Assembly (NCBI GenBank): GCA_000733355.1 | Contig: JNVV01000063.1 | Coordinates: 219,980-233,613 of the forward strand | DNA from: Falciphora oryzae | Taxonomy: Eukaryota; Ascomycota; Sordariomycetes; Magnaporthales; Magnaporthaceae | Direction of reading: 5' to 3' | Length of the DNA stretch: 13,634 nucleotides | Shown here: piece by piece, positions 1-9,247 of the stretch | Layout: the number at the start of each line of letters is the position of its first letter | Numbering within the stretch: position 1 is the stretch's first letter | Made by a program: the position numbers and the translations under genes | The notes under the pieces: model-generated | The model's input: the letters and a program-made list of their open reading frames with translations, nothing else | Told to the model about the DNA's origin: nothing | Databases searched by the model: none

Positions 1-3000
1 GCGACTGGCTCGAGATGGACGGCCGCGACACGCTCCACTACAATATGTGACTACATGCCCGCCAACCGGATCCACTACGAGTTTGGCTTCACGGGCCCCA
101 GCGTCACGATCCGCACGGCCTGCTCGCCCAGCCTGACGGGGCTGTACGACGCGTGCCACGCCATCACGGCGGGCGAGTGCGAGTCGGCCGTCGTCGCCTG
201 CGCAAACGTCATTTACTCACCCCGTACCACCATCACCATGCAGGAGCAGGGCGTCATGTCGCCCAGCGGCATGTGCAAGACGTTTGATGCGCACGCCGAC
301 GGCTACGCGCGGGGCGAGGCCGTTTCCGCCGTGTACGTCAAGCGGCTTAGTGATGCGATCCGGGACGGGGATCCGGTTCGCTCGGTTGTTCGGTCCACGT
401 GCGTCAACGCGGGCGGGAGGTCCACCACCCTCACAGCACCTAATACCGCAGCGCATGAGACACTTATTCGAAGGGGACACTACCTGGCTGGTATCGAGGA
501 CTTTTCCAAAACGGCCATGATTGAGTGTCACGGAACGGGGACGGCGGTCAGTTGTTACAGCACTTTGGTTCAGGGGAAATTCAAGGGCTAGCTGACATAC
601 CCGCCACCCAGGTCGGAGACCCCATCGAGGCAAACGCCGTAGCAAACGTTTTTGGCAAGCACGGTATCTACATCGGATCGGTAAGCGGTCTTCTGGTGTT
701 CTCATTTTTCTTTTGCGGCCCAGATAAAACCGTGTGTGCCAAAAACTCTGACATATCTTTACTAGGTCAAAACAAATCTGGGACACAGCGAGGGCGCCTC
801 AGGGTTGTCGAGTCTCATCAAGATGACGCTGGCCCTAGAGAACGAGACAATCCCGCCCAACCTCAATTTCACGACGCCCAACCCCAAGAGTAAGTGGCCA
901 TTTCGATTGTCTTCGCAGATACCTCTGCTCACACATCTGCTGTAGTCCCTTGGGAGGAGTGCAAACTCGTCGTCCCAACCGAGCCCCAGCCGTGGCCCAA
1001 GGATAGGGACCACCTGGTCGGCGTCAACAGCCTCGGCGTTGGTGGCTCAAATGCACACGCCCTCCTCTCATCCGCCTCCTCCTACGGCCTCAGCAGCAAA
1101 CCCTCTGTGTCCGAACTGTCCTTGACCCAAGACGGCCTCGTCCTCCCCCGACTCCTTGTCTTCTCGGCCAAGCACCCCAAGGCCCTCCGTAAGATGGTCG
1201 AGAACCACCAGGCCTCTCACCTCGCAAACCCTGCGAAGCTCGGCGACCTGGCCTACTCGATGGCCGCGCGCCGAGAGCCCCTCGTCCATCGAGCCTTTGT
1301 CGTCACCGACGGCATCGATGATTGGGCACCTGCTTTTGCCGCCCGGCCCGCGCCCCAAATGCCGAGCAAGCTGGCGTTTGTCTTTAGTGGGCAGGGCGCG
1401 CAGTGGGCGCAGATGGGGTGGACGCTGGTGCGCAACGTGCCAGAGTTCAGGGAGAGTCTGGAGGCAATGGACTCAGTGCTGCACGCGCTACCCGACGGGC
1501 CCGAGTGGAAGTTGATAAGTAAGTTGACTATTCGAGAACCTACCCCTTTTTCTGGTTTTTTTTTCTCATACCCCATATGCTAATATCGGGACCGTAAACG
1601 TCCTTCTTCAGATGAGATGCTCTCCCCGCCCAAGAGCAGCCGCGTCAACAAAGCAAAGCTCTCGCAGCCCTGCAGCACGGCCATCCAGCCGGCGCTTGTC
1701 GATCTGTTGGCAAACTACGGCGTGCGGCCGGCCTTCGTGGTCGGCCGCTCCTCTGGAGAAATCGCAGCTGCGTACGCGAGCGGTGCTCTGTCTCGCCGCG
1801 AGGCCATAATGGTGGCCTACTACCGCGGCAAAGTCATGCTCGGGATGGAGCAGCCCGAAGGTGACTCTGTCGGTCTGGTGGGTGGCATGGCAGCCGTCGG
1901 TCTGGGGCTAGACGCAGTACGACCGTTCCTGACCAAGGGAGTTTCGATCGGCTGCGAGAACAGTCCCGAGAGCACCACCATGACAGGAGACAAGGATGTC
2001 CTTGAACGCGTGATGGAAACTATCAAGGAGGCGCATCCTGATGTGTTGGTGCGGGCGCTGAAGGTCGACAAGGCGTATCATTCTCGTGAGGACTATCCCC
2101 GGCCTTTCCTTCCCGGTCCGTTCCAGCTGGCCTCGAGCTGAAGCTAACGCCGCTCAAACATGACAGACCACATGCGGGAGGTGGCCGGGCGCTACCTGAA
2201 GCTTATGAGCGGCAAGATACATGCCGCCGCCCCACAGATCCCCTTTTACTCCAGCGTCACCGGCGCCAAGCTGTCCGGTCCCGCCGGCGAGCTGGGCCCG
2301 GAGTACTGGGTCGAGAACCTCACGAGCCCCGTGCGCTTCTCGACGGCCGTGGCGGAGATGCTCCGTAGCCCCGGCCGCAGTACCTTCGTAGAGGTAGGCC
2401 CGCACGCCGCAATGGCGGGTCCGCTGCGGCAGATCTTCAAGGCGTCGGCGGCGGCGACAACCACAGACTACGTCAACGTACAGACACGCGGACGTGACTC
2501 GCACGCCGACCTCCTTCGTGCCCTGGGTGAACTGTGGTCCACCGGCCAGCCTGTCGACATCGTGTCCGCCGTCGCCGCCGGGCGTTCGGAAAAGGACTTT
2601 AGGTTCCTGCCGGACCTGTCGCTCTACCCCTGGCACTACGAGGAGCCGCTCTGGTTCGAGTCCCGCCTAGCGCGCGAGTGGCGGCTGCGGCAGTTCCCGC
2701 ACCACGACCTGCTGGGGTCGCGCGTCCTCGAGGGCGTCGACAGCCACCCGGCCTGGCGCAACTTGCTGCGGCTCGACGTCGTCCCCTGGATCAAGGAGCA
2801 CGAGATCGCCGGTGACGTCGTATTCCCGGGCGTCGGCTACGTCGCCATGGTGGGCGAGGCCGTGCGCCAACTCACGGGGTCCGAGGACTTTACCGTGCGC
2901 AAGGTGCGCATCAGCGCGGCGCTCGTGCTGGACGAGGAGCGCACCTCCGAGGTGGTGGCGCAGCTGTCGCGCGTCCCGCTCACGGCGTCGGCCGATTCGG

Positions 3001-6000
3001 ACTGGTACTCCTTCACTATATCCTCTCACCAGCCCGGTGCTGGCGTGGGCACTTCCGATGGCGCGGGCGCAACGGGGCATGGGAGCTGGCTCAAGCACGT
3101 TTCCGGCGAGGTGCGTGCCGGCTCCGAGTTCCCGCGCGAAGCGCCCACCGCCAAAAGAACGGATGTGCCGCTGCCGCGCGCCGTGTCGCGCCGGGCTTGG
3201 TACCGCAAGATGCGCGCCATGGGCTTGCAGTACGGCGCGCGCTTCATGGGGCCCGACGCCATGACCGCAGACCCTGCTTCCCCCACCCTGCGGGCTGAGC
3301 TGGCCAACGACCCCGGCAGGAAGGGGGAGTCGCGGTACGCAATCCACCCAACCACGCTCGACTGCATCCCGCAGGCCGTGGCACCTACGGCCACCAGCGG
3401 GCTGACACGGAGGTTCGCGTGCCTGGCCATCCCGACATATATCGACGACATGTACGTGGCGCCGCCGCCCGACCCCGAAAAGATGGTGATGCTCTCCCGG
3501 GTCACCGAGACGCGGCGGCACGGGCACACGTGCGACGTTGTCGTCGTCTCGGGAGGCAAGGTTGTGGTCGAGGTCAAGGGTCTGCAGACGAGTCTAATCG
3601 GCGACACGGATGAGGACGACGCGGGGGGCACTGGTGGTGGCCCCGGCGTGGGTGGCCAGGAGCCGCACGCCGCCGTCGAGCTCGAGTGGCGCGAGGACGT
3701 CAACCTCGTCGAGAATGTCGCGTCTCTGATCACGCCCGCCCGGGACCGTCGCGACGTGCATGCGCTGCTTGACCGCTTTGCGTCGGCCTGTATGCTCGAG
3801 GCCAGTGCCGCCCTCGCCGACGTCGGCACGCCTACCCGATCCCACCTAGAGCACTACCGGACGTGGCTGGCCGGCGTCGCCGCCGATGTCGCAGCCGGCT
3901 CATATGCGGGCCTGCCGGCGGGCGACGAGATTGTCACCATGGATTCAGCCCGCCGGCACGAAACCACCGCCCAGCTGCTCGTCGCCCTTAAAGACACCGA
4001 GGCGCACGCGGCGGCCGAGTCGGTCCACCGCGTCTTCTCGGCCGCCGTTACCATCTTTGACGGCACCACCGACGAGCTGGCGCTCCTTCTTGAGGGCGGA
4101 GTGCTGCACGAGCTGTATAACTTTATGGAAAACTCGGAGTACTCGTCCTTCCTCGGCCTCATTGCGCATCGCAAGCCCAACATGCGAATCCTCGAGATCG
4201 GCGCGGGGACCGGCGGCACCACGGCCACCGTCCTCCCTTCGCTGCGGTCCACAAAGTACCCCGCCGAGCGCATGTACGCCTCGTACACCTACACCGACGT
4301 CTCGGCCGGCTTCTTCCCCGCGGCCCGGGACCGCTTCAAAGACCACCCCGCCATAGAGTACGCCGTCCTCGACATTTCCAAGGATCCTGTCGAGCAGGGT
4401 TTCGGGGCCGGCAGCTACGATCTAGTTATCGCTTGCAACGTGAGTGCTTGCCAACACACCCCTGGGAGATTATGGTGGTCGGTCGAGGTTAGAGTTGAAC
4501 TGACAGACACCCCTGAATCAACCCCTGAACACAGGTCCTCCACGCAACGCACAACATCAACGAAACGCTCACGCATGTCCGCAAGCTAATGCACCCGCGT
4601 GGCCGGCTCTTCCTGCAGGAGCTTGCCCCGGAATCGAAATGGATCAACTTCGTTATGGGCGTGCTTCCCGGCTGGTGGCTGGGCCACAACGACTCCCGCT
4701 TCCCGGAGCCGTACATGGCCGCGGACCGCTGGCGCCGCGAGTTGCAGCTGGCCGGTTTCGCTGGCGAAGAGGCCGCTGTGGCATATGACGGCTATCTCAA
4801 CAACAACATTATAGCCATGCCGCGCGCCCCGGCTGCCGTAAGTGAGACTGGGCCGGCCCGGGAGGTGGCGAAAAAAAGGAGCGTAACGGTGCTGCTGCGG
4901 GCCGCCGACGCTTCTGCCGCGGGGGAGGCGCTCATCACAACCCTGGAATCCTCTGGCTTTTACACGGAGCGTCGTGTCTTTGATGCGGTCGACGCCGGCC
5001 GGCCCCTCACCCCCGGGCAGGACGTGATCTCGGCGCTTGACCTGGGCGGGCCCTTCTGGTACGACCTGACAGAGACTGGGCTAGCGGCAATGCAGGAACT
5101 GGTGTCGCAGGCCCGTGACAATGGCTGCGGTGTGCTCTGGCCCACGGGCGCCGCCCAGGTCCCTGCCTCGGGGGAAGCAGACCCGCGGTACGCGCCCGTC
5201 GTGGGCGTGGCTCGCGTCCTGCGCAACGAGATCCCCGGGCTCCACTTCGCCACGCTCGAGCTGGACGATCTGGCCGCGGCTCCCCTGGCCGTGCCGCGCC
5301 TCCTGGCCGAGTTTGGGCGGCGCGCTACCGAGCAGGATGTCGACCCAGAGGCCGAGTGGGCTTCTGTCGGGGGCAGGCTACTCATTGCGCGGTACCACTA
5401 CGTCAAGGTGCGCGAGGAGCTCAAGAAGGCCGAGGACACTATCTCTCCCACCACTACCACCACTGCTACTACCCCTATAAACATGACAATCAAGAAGCTC
5501 GAGCAGCACCGTCCGGGCCTTCCCAACACTCTCTACTGGCAGGAAATGGCCTCTGAATCTTTCGCTGAGGAGCTAGGCCCCGGCGAAATACACGTCGACG
5601 TCCGCGCCGTGGGGCTCAACTTCAAAGACGTGCTCATCTCGCTCGGCATCATCTCGGAGCCGTCGTCGATCGGCCGGGGTCTGGGCTACGAATGCTCTGG
5701 GGTCGTGACCCAGGTCGGCTCCGGTGTCAACCGGATGGCGGTCGGCGACCGCGTCATGGTTAGCTCGAGCGGCTCGTTTGTCACGTCGCGTCGCATCCAG
5801 CAGGAGCTTTGCTGGCGCGTGCCCGACAAGCTCACGTTCGAGCAGGCTGCTACAATGCCTGCTGTTTACGGTACGGCTATTTTGTGCCTGCTAGATACTG
5901 CGAGACTACCCAAGGGAATGGTTAGTTTGCTCCAATTATGCTGTTTCTCTGCGCTTTTTTTTTCACCAATCGGGCTAACCACTTCGACTTTGGTTTACAG

Positions 6001-8136
6001 TCTGCCCTGGCCCACTCGGCCACCGGCGGCGTCGGCATCGCCGCCATCCAAATAGCCCAGATGGTGGGCGCAACGGTTCGTCCCCCCCTTTTCCCCGTCG
6101 ACCCGCCTCCTCCACTCCCCGTCTCACACATGCTGATTCGAAAGACACACAGATCTACTGCACCGTCGGCACCGAGGAAAAAGCCCAGCACCTAATCGAG
6201 GCGCACGGCATCCCGCGCGACCACATCTTCCACCCGCGCGACGCCTCCTTCCTCCCCGCCGTGCTAGCCGCCACCGAGGGGCGCGGCGTAGACGTGGTGC
6301 TCAACTCGCTGGCGGGCGAGCTCCTGCACGCCTCGTGGCGCTGTGTGGCCGAATTTGGCACCTTTGTCGAGATCGGCCGCCGCGACCTCGTTGGCCACGG
6401 CAAGCTGGCCATGGAGCTCTTCGAGGCCAACCGAGCATTTGTCGGGCTGGACCTGACCTTGTACACCACGGAGCGGCCGCACATCGTAGAGGAGTCAGTC
6501 GTTCTCGCCCCACACCGTCTTCCCTTGCTGACACCAGATCTTTGATAAACGAGGCCCATAACTGACCCGAGGACAAACAATAAACAGCATACTGCGACGC
6601 ATCGTCCTGTTCCATTCGCAGGGCCACATTCAACCAATCTCTCCCCTCAAGGTCTTTCCGGCCGCCGACGTCTCACAGCCAATCCGCTACATGCAGCGCG
6701 GAAAACGCATGGGCAAGATCGTCGTCGCCATGCCTTCGTCGTCCACCTCAACAACTCTAGGTCAAAAAGAAATGCTGCCGTTCGAGACATACACCCGGGA
6801 ACTGCGCCTGCGGGGAAACGACGACAGCGCCTACCTGTTCGTGGGAGGTCTTGGTGGGCTGGGCCGCTCCATCACCGGCTGGATGGTCGAGCGCGGGGCC
6901 CGTCACTTTGTTTTCCTTTCGCGCTCTGCCGCGTCCATGAGCCAAGAGGACCCTTTCCTCGTCGAACTGCGCAGCTGCGGTTGCACCGCGACGCTTGTTT
7001 CAGGCGACGTCGGTGTCTACGACGGCGTTGTTCGTGCCGTGGCGGCGGCGGGAAGGCCAATTGCTGGGGTGCTGCAAGCGTCCATGATCCTGCGGGTATG
7101 TTTTCTTCATCTTGCCTCCCTCCAACCCTCTGCTTCCCCAAACCAAACAGACTCACTCTAACACGCGCCCACGTTTTGCTTCTTCTCAGGACAACAGCTT
7201 CCTGGAAATGACCTGGGAGCAATGGAAGATGGCCTCGACGCCAAAGATCCGGGGGACGTGGAACCTCCACGAGGCGCTGCTCAAGGAGCAGCCGGACCGG
7301 CCCCTGGACCACTTCCTGCTCTTCAGCTCGGCCGGCGCCGTGTCGGGCCAGCTGGATCAATCAAACTATAACGCGGGCAACGTCTTCCTTGACGCCTTTG
7401 CGGCCTACAGGCAAGCCCGGGGCCTGGCAGCCAGCACCATCAACATTGGCGTCATCGGCGACGTGGGCTATGTCGCCGACAACCCCGAGGTGCTCGACTC
7501 CCTGCGGACCACGGCGCAATACATCATGCGCGAGTCGGAGCTCCTGGATGCTGTCGAGCTCGTGCTCAAACGCTCGGCGGCGATCGGGGACCGCGACGAC
7601 ACTACTGGCGACAAGACCGGAGGCGAGGTCGGCTCTTATACGTACGCGCAGCGCTCGCAGCTCTGTATCGGCATGCGCTCCCTCCTACCCATCACCGCCC
7701 CCTCCAACCGCACCGTCTGGCGCCGCGACCCACGCATGTTGATGTACCGCAACATCGAAACCGCCGCCGCCGACGCCTCCGCTTCTTCTTCAGACGGCAG
7801 TGGCTCCTCGGCCGACGAGGAGCTCGTCGCCTTCCTCAAGACGGCCTCGATCAACATGACGCTTCTCAAGTCGGACGAGGCGGCCGCCTTGCTGGCGCGC
7901 GGGCTCGGGCTGACGCTGCTCGGCTTCTTGATGCGGCCCGAGTCGGAGCTCGACCTCGGGGCGCCGCTCGACTCGGTCGGCATCGACTCCCTGGTCGGAA
8001 TCGAGCTGCGCAACTGGATCCGAAGGAGGTTAGGTGCCGATGTTGCCGTGCTTGAGAGTAGAGGGCTGAAAACCTCGTTACGTTGGGCAAGACCGTGCAG
8101 GGGAAGCTGGTGGACAAATACTCAGCCATGGGGTGA
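1..8136 (+). CDS. Highly reducing type I polyketide synthase, 5' partial, with two probable frame breaks
   Basis: Multidomain iterative enzyme that builds a reduced, methylated polyketide chain from malonyl-CoA in the cytosol. Eleven exons can be joined: 1-546, 612-680, 766-889, 946-1518, 1612-2085, 2167-4439, 4535-5920, 6001-6075, 6153-6493, 6588-7095 and 7190 to the end. The joins keep one frame and restore family motifs across every junction. Visible domains in order are KS, AT, DH, C-MeT, ER, KR and ACP, about 2,430 codons. The N-terminus lies outside the window; roughly 130 residues are inferred missing, because the KS cysteine normally sits further in. Two breaks are seen. Positions 3-47 read KS-like in frame 3 but the rest of exon 1 reads in frame 1. 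At 8057-8067 the ACP changes frame, and the family-like end stops at TGA 8134-8136, while the unshifted frame runs to 8170. The product is unknown. Calling it a full-length active enzyme is not justified; it may be a pseudogene or contain sequence errors. Confidence 0.9.
547..611 (+). other. PKS intron 1
   Basis: 65 nt, phase 0. Donor GTCAGT, branch-like GCTGAC at 591-596, AG at 610-611. Removal joins the GTGTA half of the KS motif to VGDPIE. Confidence 0.9.
681..765 (+). other. PKS intron 2
   Basis: 85 nt, phase 0. Donor GTAAGC, branch-like CTCTGAC at 746-752, acceptor CTAG. Removal joins YIGS to [10 protein letters not shown]. It leaves a small 69-nt exon (612-680) on its left. Confidence 0.92.
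890..945 (+). other. PKS intron 3
   Basis: 56 nt, phase 1. Donor GTAAGT, possible branch GCTCAC at 927-932, acceptor TGTAG. Removal produces the conserved NPKIPWEECKL segment. Confidence 0.9.
1519..1611 (+). other. PKS intron 4
   Basis: 93 nt, phase 1. Donor GTAAGT, branch-like GCTAAT at 1579-1584, acceptor TTCAG. Removal joins EWKLI to [13 protein letters not shown] in the AT domain. Confidence 0.9.
2086..2166 (+). other. PKS intron 5
   Basis: 81 nt, phase 1. Donor GTGAGG, branch GCTAAC at 2143-2148, acceptor ACAG. Removal rebuilds the His codon of the AT motif HSHHM, which supports the exact boundaries. Confidence 0.9.
2694..3600 (+). other. Dehydratase (DH) domain
   Basis: Removes water from the beta-hydroxyacyl intermediate. 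It begins at [10 protein letters not shown] and has a double-hotdog layout. The catalytic histidine is codon 2799-2801 in the motif [10 protein letters not shown]. The catalytic aspartate is codon 3360-3362 in [10 protein letters not shown]. Both are present and the domain has no intron or stop, so it looks intact. A glycine- and acid-rich loop around 3605-3660 separates it from the next region. Confidence 0.9.
3720..4830 (+). other. C-methyltransferase (C-MeT) domain
   Basis: Transfers a methyl group from S-adenosylmethionine to the alpha carbon of the growing chain. The SAM-binding glycine motif [11 protein letters not shown] is encoded at about 4191-4223, followed by YTDVS and YDLVIACN. 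After intron 6 (4440-4534) the sequence continues VLHATHNI and GRLFLQEL, as expected for this fold. The SAM motif is unaltered, so methylated products are plausible if the whole synthase works. Confidence 0.88.
4440..4534 (+). other. PKS intron 6
   Basis: 95 nt, phase 0. Donor GTGAGT, branch-like ACTGAC at 4499-4504, acceptor ACAG. Removal joins VIACN to VLHATHNI in the C-MeT domain. Confidence 0.92.
4840..5475 (+). other. Linker and structural (non-catalytic) KR subdomain
   Basis: Segment between the C-MeT and ER domains, with a [15 protein letters not shown] motif near 5188-5232 typical of this region of HR-PKSs. In this family a truncated KR fold props up the catalytic KR. No nucleotide-binding GxGxxG motif is visible. 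A threonine-rich low-complexity stretch at about 5446-5475 leads into the ER. The boundaries are approximate. Confidence 0.6.
5921..6000 (+). other. PKS intron 7
   Basis: 80 nt, phase 0. Donor GTTAGT, branch GCTAAC at 5974-5979, polypyrimidine stretch, acceptor TACAG. Removal joins LPKGM to [12 protein letters not shown] in the ER nucleotide-binding region. Confidence 0.9.
6076..6152 (+). other. PKS intron 8
   Basis: 77 nt, phase 0. Donor GTTCGT is weaker than the others; branch GCTGAT at 6132-6137, acceptor ACAG. Removal joins QMVGAT to [10 protein letters not shown]. The exon on its left, 6001-6075, is only 75 nt. Confidence 0.85.
6494..6587 (+). other. PKS intron 9
   Basis: 94 nt, phase 2. 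Donor GTCAGT, branch-like ACTGAC at 6561-6566, acceptor ACAG. Removal gives the continuous ER segment [13 protein letters not shown]. Confidence 0.85.
6770..7640 (+). other. Ketoreductase (KR) domain
   Basis: Reduces the beta-keto group with NADPH. The Rossmann motif reads VGGLGGLG at 6841-6864. The catalytic Ser lies in FSSAG (codons 7325-7330), Tyr is codon 7367-7369 and the downstream Asn is codon 7379-7381 in the pattern YNAGN. Intron 10 (7096-7189) splits the domain after the SMILR motif. All catalytic residues are present. Confidence 0.9.
7096..7189 (+). other. PKS intron 10
   Basis: 94 nt, phase 0. Donor GTATGT, branch TCTAAC at 7157-7162, acceptor CTCAG. Removal joins QASMILR to DNSFLEMTW in the KR domain. 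Confidence 0.92.
7810..8136 (+). other. Acyl carrier protein (ACP) domain with broken C-terminal end
   Basis: Carries the growing chain on a phosphopantetheine arm. The attachment serine is codon 7988-7990 in [13 protein letters not shown]. After VLE (ending 8056) the open frame diverges from the family, whereas the +2 shifted frame from 8068 reads [18 protein letters not shown] and stops at TGA 8134-8136, just as HR-PKS ends do. Eleven bases (8057-8067) lie between the two frames where nine or twelve are needed, so a one-base loss is the simplest reading. No intron with GT and AG repairs it. Confidence 0.85.
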
Positions 8137-8170
8137 AAAACGTGACCAAGGGTTTGTACCTACGTTTTGA

Positions 8171-9090
8171 GTCAATTGACCAAGCGGTTGGCCATAAGAC
8201 GGTCAGATTGGATTGTTCTTTTCGTACCATACCTACATCATTGTGGCCTTAAAGCCAGGCTCTCTCTGTCTGTTCCTTTGCTGATAGGAATAGCCTAGCT
8301 ATGTCTTGTGACCTTATCCCGCGGGCGAGAACAGCATGGCCGAAGCACAAGAAAGAAGACGCCAAATGAATTTTTCCACGTCGCCTTGGACCAGGCAAAG
8401 AAAGGAAACTACCACAGCTTCCGCTTCATCGAGCACAGCCTGTTGAACAGCTTATCCCTCTTGGGCACCGCCGTCAGCACCTTTGACTCGCTCCCAGACC
8501 GGCTGTCAATGATCTCGAGCCCGTCGTTAATGTCCCGCTCAAGCGCCCACCCGATAGCCAGCTTGCTTTTAACCCCGAACCCCGCGTACTTAATAGTCAC
8601 ACAACATAAGTACCTACCCCGATTGACGCTGGGCAAAAGGTGTTCCTTACTCTGTCCAACACCTTGCAAACGGTCGCCTTGGGATCTGCAAAGGCAAAGC
8701 GCACCTGGAAGCAGGCTCGGATTGCGAATGGCTAGTGGGGCATACCCGGAACCTGGAAGCACCGTGGGAAAGCTGAGTGAGTGAGTGAGTATATTTAGCG
8801 TCGTTATAGTCGGGATCTACCAGTCCCTGCCTCCCAGGGGGCATATGACGTGCTAGCGCTACCTAAGCTTGACATTAGGCTACATGTTGCTATCGAGGCG
8901 GCTAACAGAATCAAACCATGGGGCAAGCCCAAGGCACACGGAGTTCGGGCCGCATTCCGGCGCTCCTTGTTAGTGAGCGGGCAATCGGCAAGGGGGCGAA
9001 TAAACGCCTGGGCGCTGTAGGCGCTGCTGTTGGTAGTGGTGCTGTCGGCCGGCGGGTGTGCCGGAAAAGGGGGTTAGGCCGGGTTTGGGC
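8171..9090. other. Intergenic spacer, no recognisable intact gene
   Basis: Follows the PKS end. Reading frames of about 115-160 codons exist on both strands around 8308-8784, but neither shows a family motif I can name with confidence. A minus-strand stretch near 8430-8570 (YAGFGVKSKL, WALERDINDGLEI) faintly recalls the acetyl-CoA-binding part of GNAT acetyltransferases; too weak to annotate as a gene. The part from about 8900 to 9090 may belong to the 3' end of the retroelement described next. Confidence 0.5.
8774..8790. repeat. Short tandem repeat (TGAG)4
   Basis: Four copies of TGAG plus a T. A microsatellite-sized tract with no visible function. Confidence 0.9.
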
Positions 9091-9247
9091 GGGGGGGTCC
9101 TCGGGACCCCCCCTGGGCCCGGCCGGAGATGCGGGGGACCAACGAGCTTACTGTTGGTCCTAATAGTACAAAGGGAAAGATGAAAGGTGCAAAGGGAAAA
9201 GGAAAAAGGAAAAAGGGGGTTGTATGCGGGCTTTTTAGGCCCTGTTA
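9091..9247 (-). other. Probable 3' untranslated region of a LINE remnant, with two hairpins and a pyrimidine tract
   Basis: On the minus strand this follows directly after the TAG that ends the retroelement reading frame. It contains a pyrimidine-rich tract (purines on the plus strand, about 9169-9219). Next comes a hairpin with 8-bp arms at 9136-9143 and 9153-9160, then a very GC-rich hairpin with 10-bp arms at 9091-9100 and 9104-9113 and a 3-nt loop. LINE reverse transcriptases often recognise structure near the RNA 3' end, so this layout fits. The element's true 3' boundary and tail are not clear. Confidence 0.45.

Larger units (their letters stand above)
3..1080 (+). other. Ketosynthase (KS) domain, partial
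   Basis: Catalyses the decarboxylative Claisen condensation. The catalytic cysteine is codon 121-123 in the motif TACSPSL. The two histidines are at 529-531 (ECHGTGT) and 784-786 (NLGHSEG, after joining exons 2 and 3). The domain ends at GGSNAH near 1043-1056. The residue two after the cysteine is proline, where most relatives have serine (TACSSSL). The first codons, 3-47, read [15 protein letters not shown] in frame 3 and then hit TGA, while the body of the domain reads in frame 1. This suggests a small deletion. Introns at 547-611, 681-765 and 890-945 interrupt it. Confidence 0.88.
1368..2480 (+). other. Acyltransferase (AT) domain with GRSSG motif
   Basis: Loads malonyl units onto the ACP. 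The start is marked by [10 protein letters not shown] near 1377. The nucleophile serine is codon 1749-1751 in [12 protein letters not shown]; the usual motif is GHSxG, so the conserved His before the Ser is Arg here (codon 1746-1748, CGC). The second catalytic residue, His in AYHS, is codon 2079-2081, just before intron 5. Splicing intron 5 restores the conserved HSHHM end of that motif. The segment ending near [15 protein letters not shown] closes the domain. Introns at 1519-1611 and 2086-2166 lie inside it. The His to Arg change may weaken loading; this is inference. Confidence 0.88.
5484..6720 (+). other. Enoyl reductase (ER) domain
   Basis: NADPH-dependent medium-chain reductase module that saturates the enoyl intermediate. 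The N-terminal GroES-like part contains [13 protein letters not shown] near 5611-5649. The nucleotide-binding motif [13 protein letters not shown] is encoded at about 6013-6051, directly after intron 7. GVDVVLNSL and EIGRRDL follow in exon 9. The domain is split by introns 7, 8 and 9 with a 75-nt exon (6001-6075) between two of them. All key motifs are present, so the ER looks functional. Confidence 0.88.

Noticed and set aside
2667..3829. Long minus-strand open frames (286 and 267 codons) opposite the DH region
   Set aside because: They overlap well-supported PKS coding sequence and are arginine-, proline- and glycine-rich, as expected for antisense shadows in GC-rich exons.
8020..8062. Very short intron to explain the ACP frame change
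   Set aside because: Candidate GT-AG pairs here are under 45 nt, remove conserved ACP residues or lead straight to a stop.
8308..8784. 158-codon plus-strand frame after the PKS
   Set aside because: No recognisable domain and no convincing splice or start context; treated as spacer.
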